From NCBI RefSeq assembly GCF_030052815.1, contig NC_079502.1, forward strand, positions 33,782,050 through 33,846,049: a stretch of 64,000 nt of DNA, written 5' to 3'. The stretch's first letter is position 1; every line of letters starts with the position of its first letter. The position numbers and the translations under genes are program-made. Positions 46,323-59,200 of the stretch are shown piece after piece. The notes under the pieces are model-generated. The model was not told the origin of the DNA. It was given only the letters and a program-made list of their open reading frames with translations, and did no database searches. This DNA is from Hevea brasiliensis. Its lineage: Eukaryota; Streptophyta; Magnoliopsida; Malpighiales; Euphorbiaceae.

Positions 46323-47874
46323 TAAATTTCGTCTCCAAAATTTACCTGATGCAAACAGTTGAGGGAACTATTGCCTCATCATCTCTTCGCTTTCCCAAAT
46401 TGCCTCCTCAATGTTGTGGTGCCTCCAAAGTACTTTCACTAGTGGAACATGCTTATTCCTCAGTTCCTTCACTTCCCCAGCCAGAATCCGTAAGGGTTCT
46501 TCTTCATATGTGAAATACGGTTGAATTTCAATCTCTTCCATGGAAATGACATGTGAAGGATCTGATATGTTTCTCCTCAGCATAGATACGTGAAGCACAT
46601 TGTGGATTTTATCCAGCTCTAGTGGTAAAGCTAGCCTGTAGGCCACTGGACCCACACGCTCAATGACTTTATATGGGCTAATGAACCTAGGGCTTAACTT
46701 ATCCTTTCTTCCAAACCTCAGTACCTTCTTCCACGGTGACATTTTAAGAAACACTTTGTTGCCAACTGCATATTCTATTTCTTTTCTCTTCAGGTCGGCA
46801 TAGGATTTTTATCTGTCTAAGGCAACCTTCAAATTAGCTTTTATTAATTTAACCTTCTCCTTAGTCTGTTTCACCAGATCTGGTCCTACCAGCTTATCTT
46901 CACCCAATTCAGTCCAACACACTGGATTTCTACACTTCCTCCCATACAGTGCTTCATACGGGGCCATTTGGATGCTAGCTTGATAGCTATTATTGTACGC
47001 GAATTCTGTCAGTGGGAGGTATCTATCCCAACTTCCCTCAAACTCGATGACACAACTCCTCAGCATATCCTCAAGGACCTACCATATATTTCATATTATT
47101 ATTATCATTTCAATTCAATATTTGTACTAATTCAATTGATTTCAATGTTTATTTGGATTACTCTTTCTGATTGCCCATCCGTCTAATGATGAAAAGCTGC
47201 GCTAAAGTGGAGTTGTGTGCCCAAGGATTCTTGCAACTTCTTCCAAAATCAAGATGTAAACCTTGGGTCTCGATCAGATATGATGGAAAGTGGAATTCCA
47301 TGCAGTCCAACTATCTCACTAATATACTTCTCCAGTGAGTAGTCGGTCCTAATTGACAGAAAGTGTGCTAACTTTGTCAATCTATCCACTATCACCCATA
47401 CTGCATCATGCTTCTTCTGGTTGAGAGGTAAACCACTTACAAAATCTATAGTGACCCGGTCCCATTTCCATTCAGGTATGCTTATAGGTTGTAGCTACGC
47501 TGATGGAACTTGATGTTCTTCATTGACTTGCTGACATGTCAAGCATCTAGTTACATAGTCAGCTATGTCCTTCTTCATACTAGGCCACCAGTAGTGAGGT
47601 TTCAGATCGTGGTACATTTTTGTGCTTCCCGGGTGCATAGCATAAGCACTAGTGTGTGCCTCTTTCAAAATACTATTCTTCAATTCCCTATCATCTGGTA
47701 CACACACTCTTCCTTTGTAGTACAGACACCCATATATTTTCACCTCATAGTTGGTTCCCTTTCCTTTTGAGATTTTACCCACAATAACCATTAATTTATT
47801 ATCTTCCTTCTGCCCATCTTGTATCAGCTTTAGCAGGTTTGGCTTCACTTGCAACTCAGCCAACATAACTCCAT
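46323..47874 (-). pseudogene. I integrase, nearly complete but decayed
   Basis: The minus strand reads LAELQVKPNLLKLIQDGQ, the zinc domain ([41 protein letters not shown]), then the core: D in VTIDFVSGLP, D in IISDRDPRF and E in DGQSERVIQ. After a 74-bp intron-like gap (47079-47152) come [37 protein letters not shown], the GPY/F module (GRKDKLSPRFISPYKVIERV) and the tail VPLVKVLWRHHNIEEAIWE. Stops seen include a TAG for Gln before TDGQSE, a stop after TS in the core, one before LQPISIPEW and one near the SYADLK segment. Catalytic acids are all present. It matches E1 integrase throughout. Confidence 0.9.
47079..47152 (-). other. Candidate 74-bp intron in I integrase (donor mutated)
   Basis: This is the same position, phase and length as in E1. 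The element strand begins ATAAAC where E1 has GTAAAC and ends GGTAG. The preceding codon is CAA instead of CAG. Both donor-side differences are G-to-A, so the ancestor probably had CAG|GTAAAC. Interior blocks (GAAATGATA.TAA.AAT.TGAA) are shared with E1. Confidence 0.72.
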
Positions 47875-50800
47875 TGTAACACCCTCACTTTAGCTAGTCC
47901 GTGCATTCGACTGTTCCAGTGATAAATGTCAGTCCGAATAATCAGAATGTCTAGAACTATATGTAAACTAGAGTGAGGAGTCATAAATAGACCAAATAAT
48001 AGTAAGAAAAATTAAGGAAAAATTTTAGAAATGAAATACAACAAAGTTAAATGAGTCGATGCCCCGGTGATGAGTTAAATGGGATTATGACATCATTATG
48101 AGGTCATTTAAAAAAGCCTCCACCAATAAAATTAAATTAAGCCTTATTAAACCAATCTAAAAATAGTTAAATGGGCTGAAAATAAAAAGGAATTTCTGCT
48201 CCTTCTTCCTCCCATAACCTAGTCGTTCCTCTCCTTTCACACTCTCCACCATTTTTACTCAACATGAGCTTTCTCTTTCCTTCACTTCCACCATAAAACC
48301 CTAACATTTCTTCATTAAAACTTATCCTTACACCTTAGATTACCACTAGGCAGCAATTTGAAGGGGGAATTAAGAAGATTTAACAAGTTTGGGATAGCTC
48401 AAGTTGAGGTTAGTGCCTATTTCTTCTCTTTTTCTTTAGATTTTGTGCTAGCAACATTATTTATGCTAGGAAATTGAGAAAATTGAATAAATATGTGCAA
48501 GTTTAGGCCTCTAAAAATTTTAGCAGCTTTATGGGGAAGTAGTTTTGATTATTTTGATGGATTAAAGTGGATTATAGGTAGTGTTTGAAGTGTATATGTA
48601 GAGTGATAATGAATTAGTATGTTTAATTGATGTATGTGCATGAATTGACATTTGAACAATGGGGTTTGAGGCATGAAGTTTGGGTTTTGCTCATGTGTTG
48701 GTGCATGAAAGTCCTAATGTCAATTAGTGACCATTTAGCTGTGTTTGATGAGAAATTAAAGTGAATTATGGCTTTGAATTTGAGGTTGGGTATGCTGACT
48801 CATAGGACCTGTAGGGCTGGATATGAGTCTAGCAAGTTTGGGCAACTATAACTTGAGTTGTGTAGGTTTAATTGGTGCAAGGCCAATTGGACATGAAACT
48901 AAACACATAATGGCACAACTTTGATCAAGAAACCTTGCCCAGAAAACAAACTTAGGATGACCTAAAAATTGGCCAAATCCAGGTAACCAATTCTGGACCT
49001 GGTAAAAAAGACCAAATAAATAGTATTTGTTCATTTAGCTATAACTCAGTGTAGAAATATCCAAATGACCTGAATTTATATCAATAGAAATCTTGGACAA
49101 TTTAGAACAACTTTCATGAAGAACATAAACTCAAATTCTGAACTTAACCAATTCAAATTGCTAGTCCAAGTTAGGACACCAAATCTGGCAGAACTAAATT
49201 TGCCCAGAAAATCTGTGTAAAGACCAATCCAGCCAGTTATGGTAAATTGACCATAACTTGAGCTACAAAACTCCAAATGGAGTGATTCAAAAAGGAAATT
49301 AAATAAGACAAATAAAGGAACAACTTTTATGAAGAGAATTTTGTCGAATTTCCATTGTAATAATGATCAATGGAATAGTAAACTTAAGGTATGAATCTAG
49401 AAATTTTGAATAACATAAAATAAGCTTTGAAATAGCATTGAAAATCAATGCCAACAAAAATAAAATGCAAAAGGTGGTATCATGGTGAACTTAGATTCAA
49501 CAAATCTATTATGTATTAAAAGTCAACTTTAGTGCAGGAATAGTTAAGTAAATAGTAACCTCAATGAAATGAATGCAAAGGACCAAAACTTAAATTGCAA
49601 ATGATACCTCACTTGAATGATTTAAAGTTTGTTTAAATCATGTGATTAGTTTGATGGGATTTGTAGGCTCATCACAAATAGAACTTAGGAGAAATAGTTG
49701 ATATAATTTGAAATGTGAATTGTAAATTACTATAAATGAAAGATTAAAGGTATAAATGATGTGTAAATAATATTTGGGGACTTTCCCTTTTTATTGAATA
49801 AAAATGAAAATTTACTTGAACCTAGGTACATGTGAATTGGTGTGATAGATTAGAGATGAAATTGAAAATGAACTATACAAATAAAATTTATGAACATATG
49901 CATTAGATAAAAATGCATTAGTAAGGCTTTATGCCCGCAGTCATGGCTTTATGCTCACACTCATGGTGTTTATGCCCGATTATGTGTTATCATGGCTTTT
50001 TAGCCATATTGACTGCATACGTCATTGACGTTCCTCGTCCCATGGTATGACAGCTCGAGGCACCGCGATGTCCAGTGCCAATGACCTGTTATCTAGTTTA
50101 GTCAGCCTATCATAGGTTACTTGGGTAGTGTAAATTATTGAAATTATTTAAGCATATTAGCAATTAAAAACATTAGAAAGTATTAAATAAAATGTGAAAA
50201 AGAGATTAGCAATAGAAATATAAAAAAAATATAATTTACAGAATCGTAGAGAGACCTCAAATACAATACTCTTAGAATAAAATATATATTGAATATTATT
50301 ACTGCAAGGCTATAAACTTAGTACTTCTAAAGAGGAACGAATTAGCATATAAGATAGTTAATACTAGAAATGTCATTTTAAATCAAATTGATACTTGAAT
50401 ATTTAGAATGCTTGATTCTTTCTTTATTTGTATACATTATTTCTTGTTATATTATTACACCACTAAGCAGAAATGCTTAGCACGATGGATTTGTTTCTTT
50501 CGCGCAGGTACTGAAGGCAAAACCTAATGGATATTAGACTGGGATTTTGAAGTCCAGATCTGCAGAAGTGTCAAAAGGGTTCAAGGTTGTCACCTCCTCA
50601 GCAATGCATGTAGATAGGGCCCATATAAGTCATTTTATGTATTCTGTCTATTATAAATATTTTGTATGTTATAATGTAAACTAAGAATTATAAACTAAGA
50701 ATTATAAACTAAGAATTTGTAAGTAATATTTATGTGATGTAAATTAATAAGTTGATTAGTTCATATGTAATTAATTTGTATATCATGTAAATTGTAAATT

Positions 50801-51171
50801 TATTCAATTAGTTTGCAAATTATGTAAATTAATGGAAATATGAGAATTTTGATATGTGAATGGAGCATGAAGGAAAGTGGATGGAAATGAATATGAGAAT
50901 TAAAATACATGGATGATATTGAAATATGAGATGATTATGAGATTTTATTTTGAAAATATTGTTGAATTTTAAACAGGTGAACAGTGAAATGCGCCAAATG
51001 TTAATAGAAACAGGGGAAACTCCGCTGGTTTCTCCATAAAAAGATAATTGATTTTAAAATATAACGAGAATAAAATTTTTAAAGGAATAAAGTAAGATAA
51101 AATAGGGTACTCCAGCACCGAGTGTGACATGTCTTGCTTGGCTACACTGTAGTTGGATAAGGGGTGTCACA
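47875..51171 (+). repeat. J 5' LTR (3,297 bp, two internal deletions)
   Basis: It begins TGTAACACCCTCACTTTAGC and ends GGGGTGTCACA. Compared with the 3' LTR it lacks about 327 bp (junction near 48072) and about 485 bp (junction near 49915). It holds the near-palindrome at 48088-48106, about 200-bp units anchored near 48847, 49040 and 49252, short GGCTTTATGCC repeats (49923-50015) and the hairpin CTAAGCA-gaaa-TGCTTAG (50463-50480). Confidence 0.9.
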
Positions 51172-51176
51172 TTTAT

Positions 51177-51190
51177 TGGTATCAGAGCCC
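51177..51190 (+). other. J primer-binding site
   Basis: TGGTATCAGAGCCC, five bases after the 5' LTR, matches the initiator tRNA-Met primer site for 12 bases or more. Confidence 0.9.
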
Positions 51191-51313
51191 GATTTAGGCA
51201 TTCCTAGGCATCGATAGATAGAATAAGATCGTGTGCATAACATGCATTGCATTCATATGAGTCAAGGTGACAGTAAAGTAAATCTATTTTCTTTGATTAT
51301 TTTAGGTTAAGGT

Positions 51314-52192
51314 ATGAACCTAGAATCGTAAAGGGTAGTAGAGGAAAAAGTAGTAAGCCGTATCCCGACTGGGAGTGATGTTGGAAAACAGGGAGATCCT
51401 GCTCCACCAGTGCAAGAGGTGCCTGTATAACCCCAACAGGCCTTGTTTGAGCAGATGACTGAATTCTTTCTATAGATGACTAGGATTATTCCACCACCGC
51501 CTTAGTGAAAATCACCTTTAGAAAAAATTAGGAAGTATGGAGCTGTAGATTTCAATGGTAGCAAGGAAGACGATTATTCAGCGGCTGATTATTGGTTAGA
51601 AAGGACTGAAAGAGTCCTGTAGCAGCTCCATTACACACCAGAACAGAGTTTGGAGTGTGCAGTTTCATTGCTATAAGAAGCTGAATATCGGTGGTGGGAT
51701 TTCGTAACCAAGGTAATGCCACCAGCCGACGCAACTTGGGAATTCTTTCTGATAGAGTTCAAAAAGAAATATATTAGCTGTGTTCATGAAGAGGAACAGA
51801 AAAGGAGTGGTGATCAGCAAAAGAGGAAATTTGGACAGCCTAGTAATAAGAGGCCAAGAGAATAGTTAAGTCAGACATCTGATCAAAGTAGGAGACCTAG
51901 ACCCAGGCCTATACCTAAAAGAGGTCAACCAGAGATACCAGTAGTGAGTGCACCAGGACTAGCAAGAAAATGTGGCCATTGTAACAAGTGGCATAAAGGT
52001 GAATGTAGGGGATTGACTAGAGCCTGTTATAGATGTGGGGCCATGGACCATCATCTGAAAGATTGTCCTAAGAGGAATTTACCATGGACCCAGACAGAGG
52101 TCGTGGAAGGACCAAGTGCAACAGTAACACCACTTTCAAATGTCACTCAAGCTGAAGAGGAACAAGATACCCCAAATGTGAATTTGAGGTAA
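51314..52192 (+). pseudogene. J gag, decayed and internally deleted
   Basis: The frame starts at ATG 51314 and keeps phase to TAA 52190-52192. It has a Pro-rich N-terminus, then KIRKYGAVDFNGSKEDD, ADYWLERTERVL, LHYTPEQSLECAVSLL, YRWWDFVTK and WEFFLIEFKKKYI. Then it jumps to a Lys/Arg-rich region, so the C-terminal half of the capsid domain is missing, in frame. Two zinc knuckles follow: CGHCNKWHKGEC and CYRCGAMDHHLKDC, both complete. About eight in-frame stops lie in the N-terminal half, several at Gln positions (CAG or CAA to TAG or TAA). The last 83 residues are open. The polypurine region follows after about 130 bp. Confidence 0.88.
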
Positions 52193-52328
52193 AGTATCCT
52201 TCCTTTATGATATGCCTAAGTGTATAATGATAGATTCGAAAAGAATAAATAATACCATATATATAAAAGGAGTAGACAGAGGGAGCAATAGAAAGGTAAA
52301 GGAATTATCTCAGATACCTAAATTCGGC

Positions 52329-52365
52329 AAATTTCGAGGACGAAATTTTTATTAGAGGGGAAGAA
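52329..52365 (+). other. J polypurine tract with perfect palindrome
   Basis: AAATTTCGAGGACGAAATTT (52329-52348) has perfect 8-nt arms and is followed by AGAGGGGAAGAA (52354-52365), one base before the 3' LTR. Confidence 0.9.
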
Positions 52366-52366
52366 T

Positions 52367-55300
52367 TGTAACACCCTCACTTTAGCTAGTCTGTGCATTC
52401 GACTGTTCTGGTGATAATGTTAGTTCGGCCAGTCGAAATGTCTGGAATTATATGTAAACTAGAGTGAGAAGTCATAAATAGACCAAATAATAGTAAGAAA
52501 AATTAAGGAAAAATTTTAGAAATGAAATACAATAAAGTTAAATGAGTCGATGCCCCGGTGATGGGTGACCCTAATGGGAAGTTGCGGTGAAGACAACTAG
52601 TAACCCTAAACCCAAGAAAAATTCATGAAATAATTTTTGGGACTTCAGTGAAGAGTCATTGAGGTTTCGATGGCATTAGAATGCTAAGAAAATGCTTCTA
52701 GAATTTTATCAATCGGTACAGACAATTTTGGCTCAATAAGCTAAACGGAGGGTATTTTGATCATTTTGCCTTCAAAGATGATTTTTGACCGACTTTTCCA
52801 TTTATGTAAGTGAATTATATGACAAAAAATATTAATAAATATTGCTAAAAATTAAATTAAAAATTAGTAGAAAAGAAAAGGAAAGAAAATGAGTTAAATG
52901 GGATTATGACATCATTATGAGGTCATTTAAAAAAGCCTCCACCAATCAAATTAAATTAAGCATTATTAAACCAATCTAAAAATAGTTAAATGGGCTGAAA
53001 ATAAAAAGGAATTTTTGCTCCTTCCTCCCATAACCCAGCCGCTCCTTTCCTTTCACACTCTCCACCATTTTTGCTTAACAAGAGCTTTCTCTCTCCTTCA
53101 CTTCCACCATAAAACCCTAACCTTTCTTCATTAACACTTCTCCTTACACCTTGGATTACCTTTAGGCAGCAATTTGAAGGGGAAATTAAGAAGATTTAAC
53201 AAGTTTTGGATAGCTCAAGTTGAGGTTAGTGCCTATTTCTTCTCTTTTTCTTTAGATTTTGTGCTAGTAACATTATTTATGCTAGGAAATTGAGAAAATT
53301 GAATAAATATGTGCATGTTTGGGCCTCTATAAATTTTGGCAGCTTTATTAGGGGAAGTAGTTCTGATTATTTTGATAGATTAAAGTGGATTAGAGGTGGT
53401 GTTTGAAGTGTATATGTAGAGTGATAATGAATTAGTATGTTTAATTGATGTATGTGCATGAATTGACATTTGAAAATTAGGGTTTGAGGCATGAAGTTAG
53501 GGTTTTGCTCATGTGTTGGTCAATAGAAGTCCTAATGGTCAATTAGTGACCATTTGGCTGTGTTTGATGAGGAATTGAAATGAATTATGGCTTTGAATTT
53601 GAGGTTGGGTATGCTGCCTCATAGGACCTGTAGGGCTAAATGTGAGTCTAGCAAGTTTGGGCAACTATAACTTGAGTTGTGTAGGTTCAATTGGTGCAAG
53701 GCCAATTGGACATGAAACTAGACGCATAATGGCACAATTTTGATGAAGAAACCTTACCCAGAAAATAAACTTAGGATGACCTAAAAATTGGCTAAATCCG
53801 GGTAACCAATTCTGGACCTAGTAAAAATGATCAAATGAATAGTATTTATTCATTTGGCCATAACTCAGTGTAAAAATATCCAAATGACCTGAATTTATGT
53901 CAATAGAAATCTTGGACAATTTAGAACAACTTTCATAAAGAACATAAACTCAAATTCTGAACCTAACCAATTCAAATTGCTAGTCCAAGTTAGGACACCA
54001 AATATGGCAGAACCAAATTTACTCAGAAAATCTGGGTAAAAACCAATCCGGCCAGTTATGGTAAATTAACCATAACTTAAGCTACAAAACTCCAAATGGA
54101 GTGATTCAGAAAGAAAATTGAAGAAGACACATAAAAGAACAACTTTGATGAAGAGAATTTTGTCGAATTTCCATTGTAACAATGACCAATAGAACAGTAA
54201 ACTTAAGGTATGAAATCTAAAAATTTTGAATAATATAAAATAAGCTTTGAAATGGTATTAGAAATCAATGCCAACAAAAATAAAATGCAAAATGTGGTAT
54301 CTTGGTGAACTTAGGTTCAACAAATCTATTATGTATTAAAAAGTCAACTTTTGTGTAGGAATAGTTAAGTAAATAGTAACCTCAATGAAATGAATGCTAA
54401 GAACCAAAACTTAAATTGCGAATGATACCTCACTTAAATGATTTAAGGTTTGTTTAAATCATGTGATTAGTTTGATGGGATTTATAAGCTCATCACAAAT
54501 AGAACTTAGGAGAAATAGTTGATATAATTTGAAATGTGAATTATAAATTACTATAAATGAAATATTAAAGGTATAAATGATGTGTAAATAATATTTGGGG
54601 ACTTTCCCTTTTTATTGAATAAAAATGAAAATTTTCTTAAACCTAGGTACATGTGAATTAGCATGATGGATTAAAGATGAAATTGTAAATGAACTATACA
54701 AATAAAATTTATGAACATATGCATTAGATAAAAATGAATTTGGACATTGTATTCCTACTAGGAAATAAAATACAACCTATTGACACTTAATGGTACATGA
54801 GTAAAAAATACTTAGTAAGCAAAAACATTTCTTGAATTTCAAATGATAAATTATATAAATAGTGTAATGAATAAATGAACCATATTAATGTGTGAATGAG
54901 ACATGAGTTCTCATTATTGTAAAAGGGAAAAATATTTTGAGTAAAATGGTACATGAGAACCATTGTTTTGAATTGTGATCATTATGAATAACATAATGAA
55001 TATATAAATTATGATGAATGCATAAATTATGTAAATATTAGATTTAGAGATTTATGTTTCTATTATGAAAAAAATTAAAATGCTAAAAATTATAATTAGA
55101 ACCTATAATGAAATAATGAAACTTATGAACACTTAATGGTATTATGTGCCCATGTATCGCCTAGACATGTGTGTCAGATTGGATAAATTATCATGCCAAT
55201 AGGGTATTGTTTTGCAGTACTGTGTAAGGCTTTATGCTTGTATTCATGGCTTTATACCCGCACTCATGGCTTTATGCCTGCACTGATGGCTTTTATGCCC

Positions 55301-56089
55301 GATTATGTGTTATCATGGCTTTTTAGCCATATTGACTGCATACGTGGTTGACGTTCCTCGTCCCATGGTATGATGGCCTGAGGCACCGCGGTGTCCAGTG
55401 CCAACTACCCGTTATCCAGTTTTGTCAGCCTGTCATAGGTTACCTAAGCAGTATAAATTAATGAAATTATTTAATCATATTAGCAAGTAAAAACATTAGA
55501 AAGTATTAAATAAAATGTGAAAAGGAGATTAGCAATAGAAACATAACAAAAATACAATTTAAAGAATCGTAGAGAGACCTCAAATACAATACTCGTAGAA
55601 TAAAATGTATATTGAATATTATTACTGTAAGGCTAAAACTCAGTACTTTCAAACAGGAATAAATTAGCATATAAGATAGTTAATACTAAAAATGTCATTT
55701 TAAATCAAATTAATACTTGAATATTTAGAATGATTGATTCTTTCTTTATTTGTATACATTATTTCTTGTTATATTATTGCACCACTAAACAGAAATGCTT
55801 AGCGCGATGGATTTGTTTCCTTCGCGCAGATACTGAAGGAAAAATCTAGTGGATATTAGACTAGGATTTTGAAGTCCAGATCTGTAGAAGTGTCAGAAGA
55901 GTTCAAGGTTGTCACCTCCTTAGCAATGCATGTAGATATGGCCCATATAAGTCATTTTATGTATTCTGTATATTATAAATATTTTGTATGTTGTAATGTA
56001 AACTAAGAATTGTAAACTAAGATTTCGTAAGTAATATTTATGTAATGTAAATTAATAAATTTATTAGTTCATATATAATTAATTTGTAT
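52367..56089 (+). repeat. J 3' LTR, interrupted by K
   Basis: The longer LTR copy (3,723 bp up to the K insertion); its last 390 bp or so are outside the window. It retains the two segments missing from the 5' LTR. It has the near-palindrome (52907-52925), four 20-bp units with GGCTTTATGCC-like hairpins (55226-55306) and the lineage hairpin with one changed base (55785-55802). No gene. Confidence 0.88.
55226..55306. repeat. 20-bp tandem mini-hairpins in J LTR
   Basis: Four units of the type ATGGCTTTATGCCCGCACTC follow one another; each can fold as GGC-loop-GCC. A related, more diverged set is in the 5' LTR and in LTRs of E1 and I. Confidence 0.85.
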
Positions 56090-56254
56090 TGTAACACCCC
56101 GAGCCTCCAAGTTATGAATAGTACCATTTTTTATTCGTAACTAGTACTATTCAAAGACAACTTGAGGACTAAAAATAAATAGAAAATTAATTGAGATAGA
56201 CACAATAAAAATTCAAGTGACCCAAAAATATAAGGACTCACCGGGTATATTGTA
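56090..56254 (+). mobile_element. Start of LTR 'K'
   Basis: It begins TGTAACACCCCGAGCCTCC, a standard LTR start, inside the J 3' LTR. It is interrupted at 56255 by L and resumes at 63841. The sequence is not closely like the other LTRs, so the clade is open. Confidence 0.7.
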
Positions 56255-59200
56255 TGTCACACCTTACCCCTCTGTAAGGCATAACATGATCTCGTAGAAT
56301 ACTTAATGAACTACCGAACTTCACCTACCGATAACTCATTAAGTACCCTACAAGGGATTTTAAAATAATTTTCTTACTTTTATAAGTGGTGAGCATTTCT
56401 AAATAGATATTAAAATCATTTATTCAAAGTTTTAAAAATAGTAAAATTTTTGTCCCATTTTATTTTTTCACAAATTTTATAGAAATTTCGACAGAGTGCC
56501 GTCTGTATTTTGAGAAAACAGTTCTTTAAATTCCTATAAAAAGCGCTTCCAATAATTTGTCTCAACAACTTCTTCAATTTCACAACCATCCCAATCAATT
56601 TCAACATCACTTATCAATTTCCAAAAATTCAAATCCACAATTTCTGATTCAAATATCATCCAAATATTACTAATTAATTTCATTCAAATTAAAACAAAAT
56701 ACTTTCATTCATATGTAAGTAAATGTAAAACAATTTATATACATCATACTAAAAATTTACATTAGGAAAAATCCAAACTAAAATTTATTACAAACTTTAT
56801 ACAAACTGCTCAAGACCAGTTTTCCATGTCCATACCTTTACATACATTACATACATCAAAATAAATTTTTACAGTCAAGGTATAAAATATACCCGATAGA
56901 CTTCAGAGTAGGTAGCTCCTCTGTCCTCAGCAGCTCATTCTGCTGCTCTTCTAGTCTCTATATCTGCGACAACAATAACCGCCATCACTGAGTACTAGGA
57001 CTCAGTGGTGCACAACATACTAAAATAATCTTTATGCAGAATTTAAAACATATTTATTCAAAAATTAAACTGAACATGCAATATTAATACAAAACATGAT
57101 TTACAAGATTTTAGTTCAAACAACTTTATTTCAAAAGTCTCAAAACCATTCACATAAAAACACACAGTTATATCATGCCATTCGAAACAAATATAATCTC
57201 AATAGCCAGAGACTAAGGTGAAGTCATATCACAAAGCTAGCTAGCTCAAATATATGGGAATCCATTCTTTTTCTTCTTCTACTGGCACACACCTTAACAC
57301 TTCAGCCACAGAAGGAATCAAAATTCGAAACTGATTTCCCCCAGTAGTCATGCTAGTGAGGTGTTCAAATCTATGGTCATGACACTGTGGTTTCAAAACT
57401 TATCTTAACAATTTACTAAACTTTTATTTCCATTTCAAACATACACAAATAAACTTTCAACAATTCAAAGCAAAAGCATAATACACATTTCATGCACTTT
57501 GTAAATGAATTTTTAAAGCATATTGATGTTGTGCACAAACCTTATATGAGTCACCTTTTGGCCTTAACTCGACACCTCAGGTTCCTTCCCGGTATTCTTT
57601 TTCACTGAAACACACAGTTTCACAGTGTTTCAGTATCATAACTCATCGAAATTTCAAAAATAAATTCAAATTCACTTACACCTAGCTTTAATATGCTAAA
57701 CTTGGCATTCTTTAAATTTTGTATTTCGTGGTTACTATTCACGATACTATTCAAGTCAATTTGTTGACTTTCTAAGGCTTAATAGGTATAGGAATTCCAA
57801 CCATACTCACATACCACATTTTGGTCACCAATTTTGTTGGTTTTGGTAGTTTTCTCAAATTTTAAGTCTTTTAGTCAAATTTGTAAATTTTCAGTTTTGG
57901 TGTCTTATGTTGCACTATTCTATTAGTCATGTTGCTGTTAGAATTTGGCTAAGTTTTCTTCATAGAAATTGTTCCTTAATGTCTTAACTTTATTCTCCTT
58001 TTTGAATCACTCCATTTGGAGTTTTTTAGCTCAAGTTATGGCCATTTGAATCATGGCTGCTGGATTGGACTTAACCCAAATTTTCTGGGCAAATTCTGGT
58101 TCTGGCAGTTTTAGGTCACCAATTTTGGGTGGCTAAATACCTTAGTTAAGGGCATAATTTGGGTTTGTGCTCTTCATGAAATTTTTAGGTCTATATCTCA
58201 GCTTTTGACTGGAAAAATTTAAGGTCATTTACACTTGCCTAGCCCAAGTTATGGCTAAATGAACAAATACTATTCATTTAGTATTTGTTCATTTTTGGTA
58301 CAGGTCAGATTGCCAATTCTAGATTTGGTCAATTTTTTCACTAGGTTTTGGTCACTTTTTTGGCATGATTCCTAAATGAAAAATGTTCCATTTTGTGCCT
58401 ATTTTCATTCCCAATTAGCCTCACACCAATTGGACTTGTAAATTTTTAGTTTGGGTCCCTGAAAGGGACCTTGGTCCTGCTGCCTATAGCATGACCCTAA
58501 GCAATCCGAATTTGCATTTAGTTCTAACACTTCTAACATACTCCATTTGGTCACAAATGACCATTTCTCAACTCAAACTAGGTCAAACACATCATTTAAC
58601 AATTTCTCACATTTTCCTCCCAAAACCCTAGGTGCCAAACCCTAATTCACATATTTGTTGTATTTAACTAATTTCAAGAATGCTAGCATTACTTCTATAC
58701 TCATGCAAGCTTACCTACATTGTTTATTCAATCAAATCATACATTATCATCACAACCCTAGCTGGCCGAATTTTTCCTCTAGTCCTCCTACAATTATGTT
58801 CTTTTTATTTTTAAGTTAATTTCTAAGCTACTTGAACTAAAAACATAGAGATTAAACTAAGAAATGGAAGTTTGCTCACTAACCTCAAACTTTGATTTTC
58901 AATCTTCAATTCCCTTCTTCTTTTCTTTGTTCTTTCTTGCTCAAGCTTCTTCTCAAGTTAGGTTATCAAGTTCTAATGGAGAAATTTAGGGAATTTAAGG
59001 TTTAATTGGTGGGTTCAACAGCTTGAGTGCAAGCTTCCATGGTGTTTTGGTGAGGGAGAGGGAGAGAGAATGGTGGACGACAAGGCTAGTGAAGAAGAAG
59101 ACTTTTATTTTTTTTTCTCTCTTTTCTTTTCTTTTTTATGTCTTTAGGAAGACCATAAATTATCTAAATTTTATTATTATTTTTTTTATTAGTGTTTATG

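Larger units (their letters stand above)
43118..47874 (-). mobile_element. Ty3/gypsy element 'I' (3' LTR and integrase)
   Basis: A minus-strand element of the E1 class inserted in copia G. Visible are the 3' LTR (43118-46305), polypurine tract and integrase. It is interrupted at 47875 by element J in the RNase H-integrase linker. The rest lies beyond the window. Its integrase is close to that of E1, including the intron-like gap. A possible TSD is cttta before 43118, but the partner copy is not visible. Confidence 0.9.
47875..56089 (+). mobile_element. Ty3/gypsy element 'J', short interior, giant LTRs
   Basis: A plus-strand element inserted in the I integrase region. The 5' LTR is 47875-51171, the interior only 1,195 bp (51172-52366) and the 3' LTR starts at 52367, with K inserted at 56090 before its end. 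The interior has PBS, decayed gag with zinc knuckles and polypurine tract but no protease, RT, RNase H or integrase. It is non-autonomous by content. A possible left TSD is tccat (47870-47874). Confidence 0.9.
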
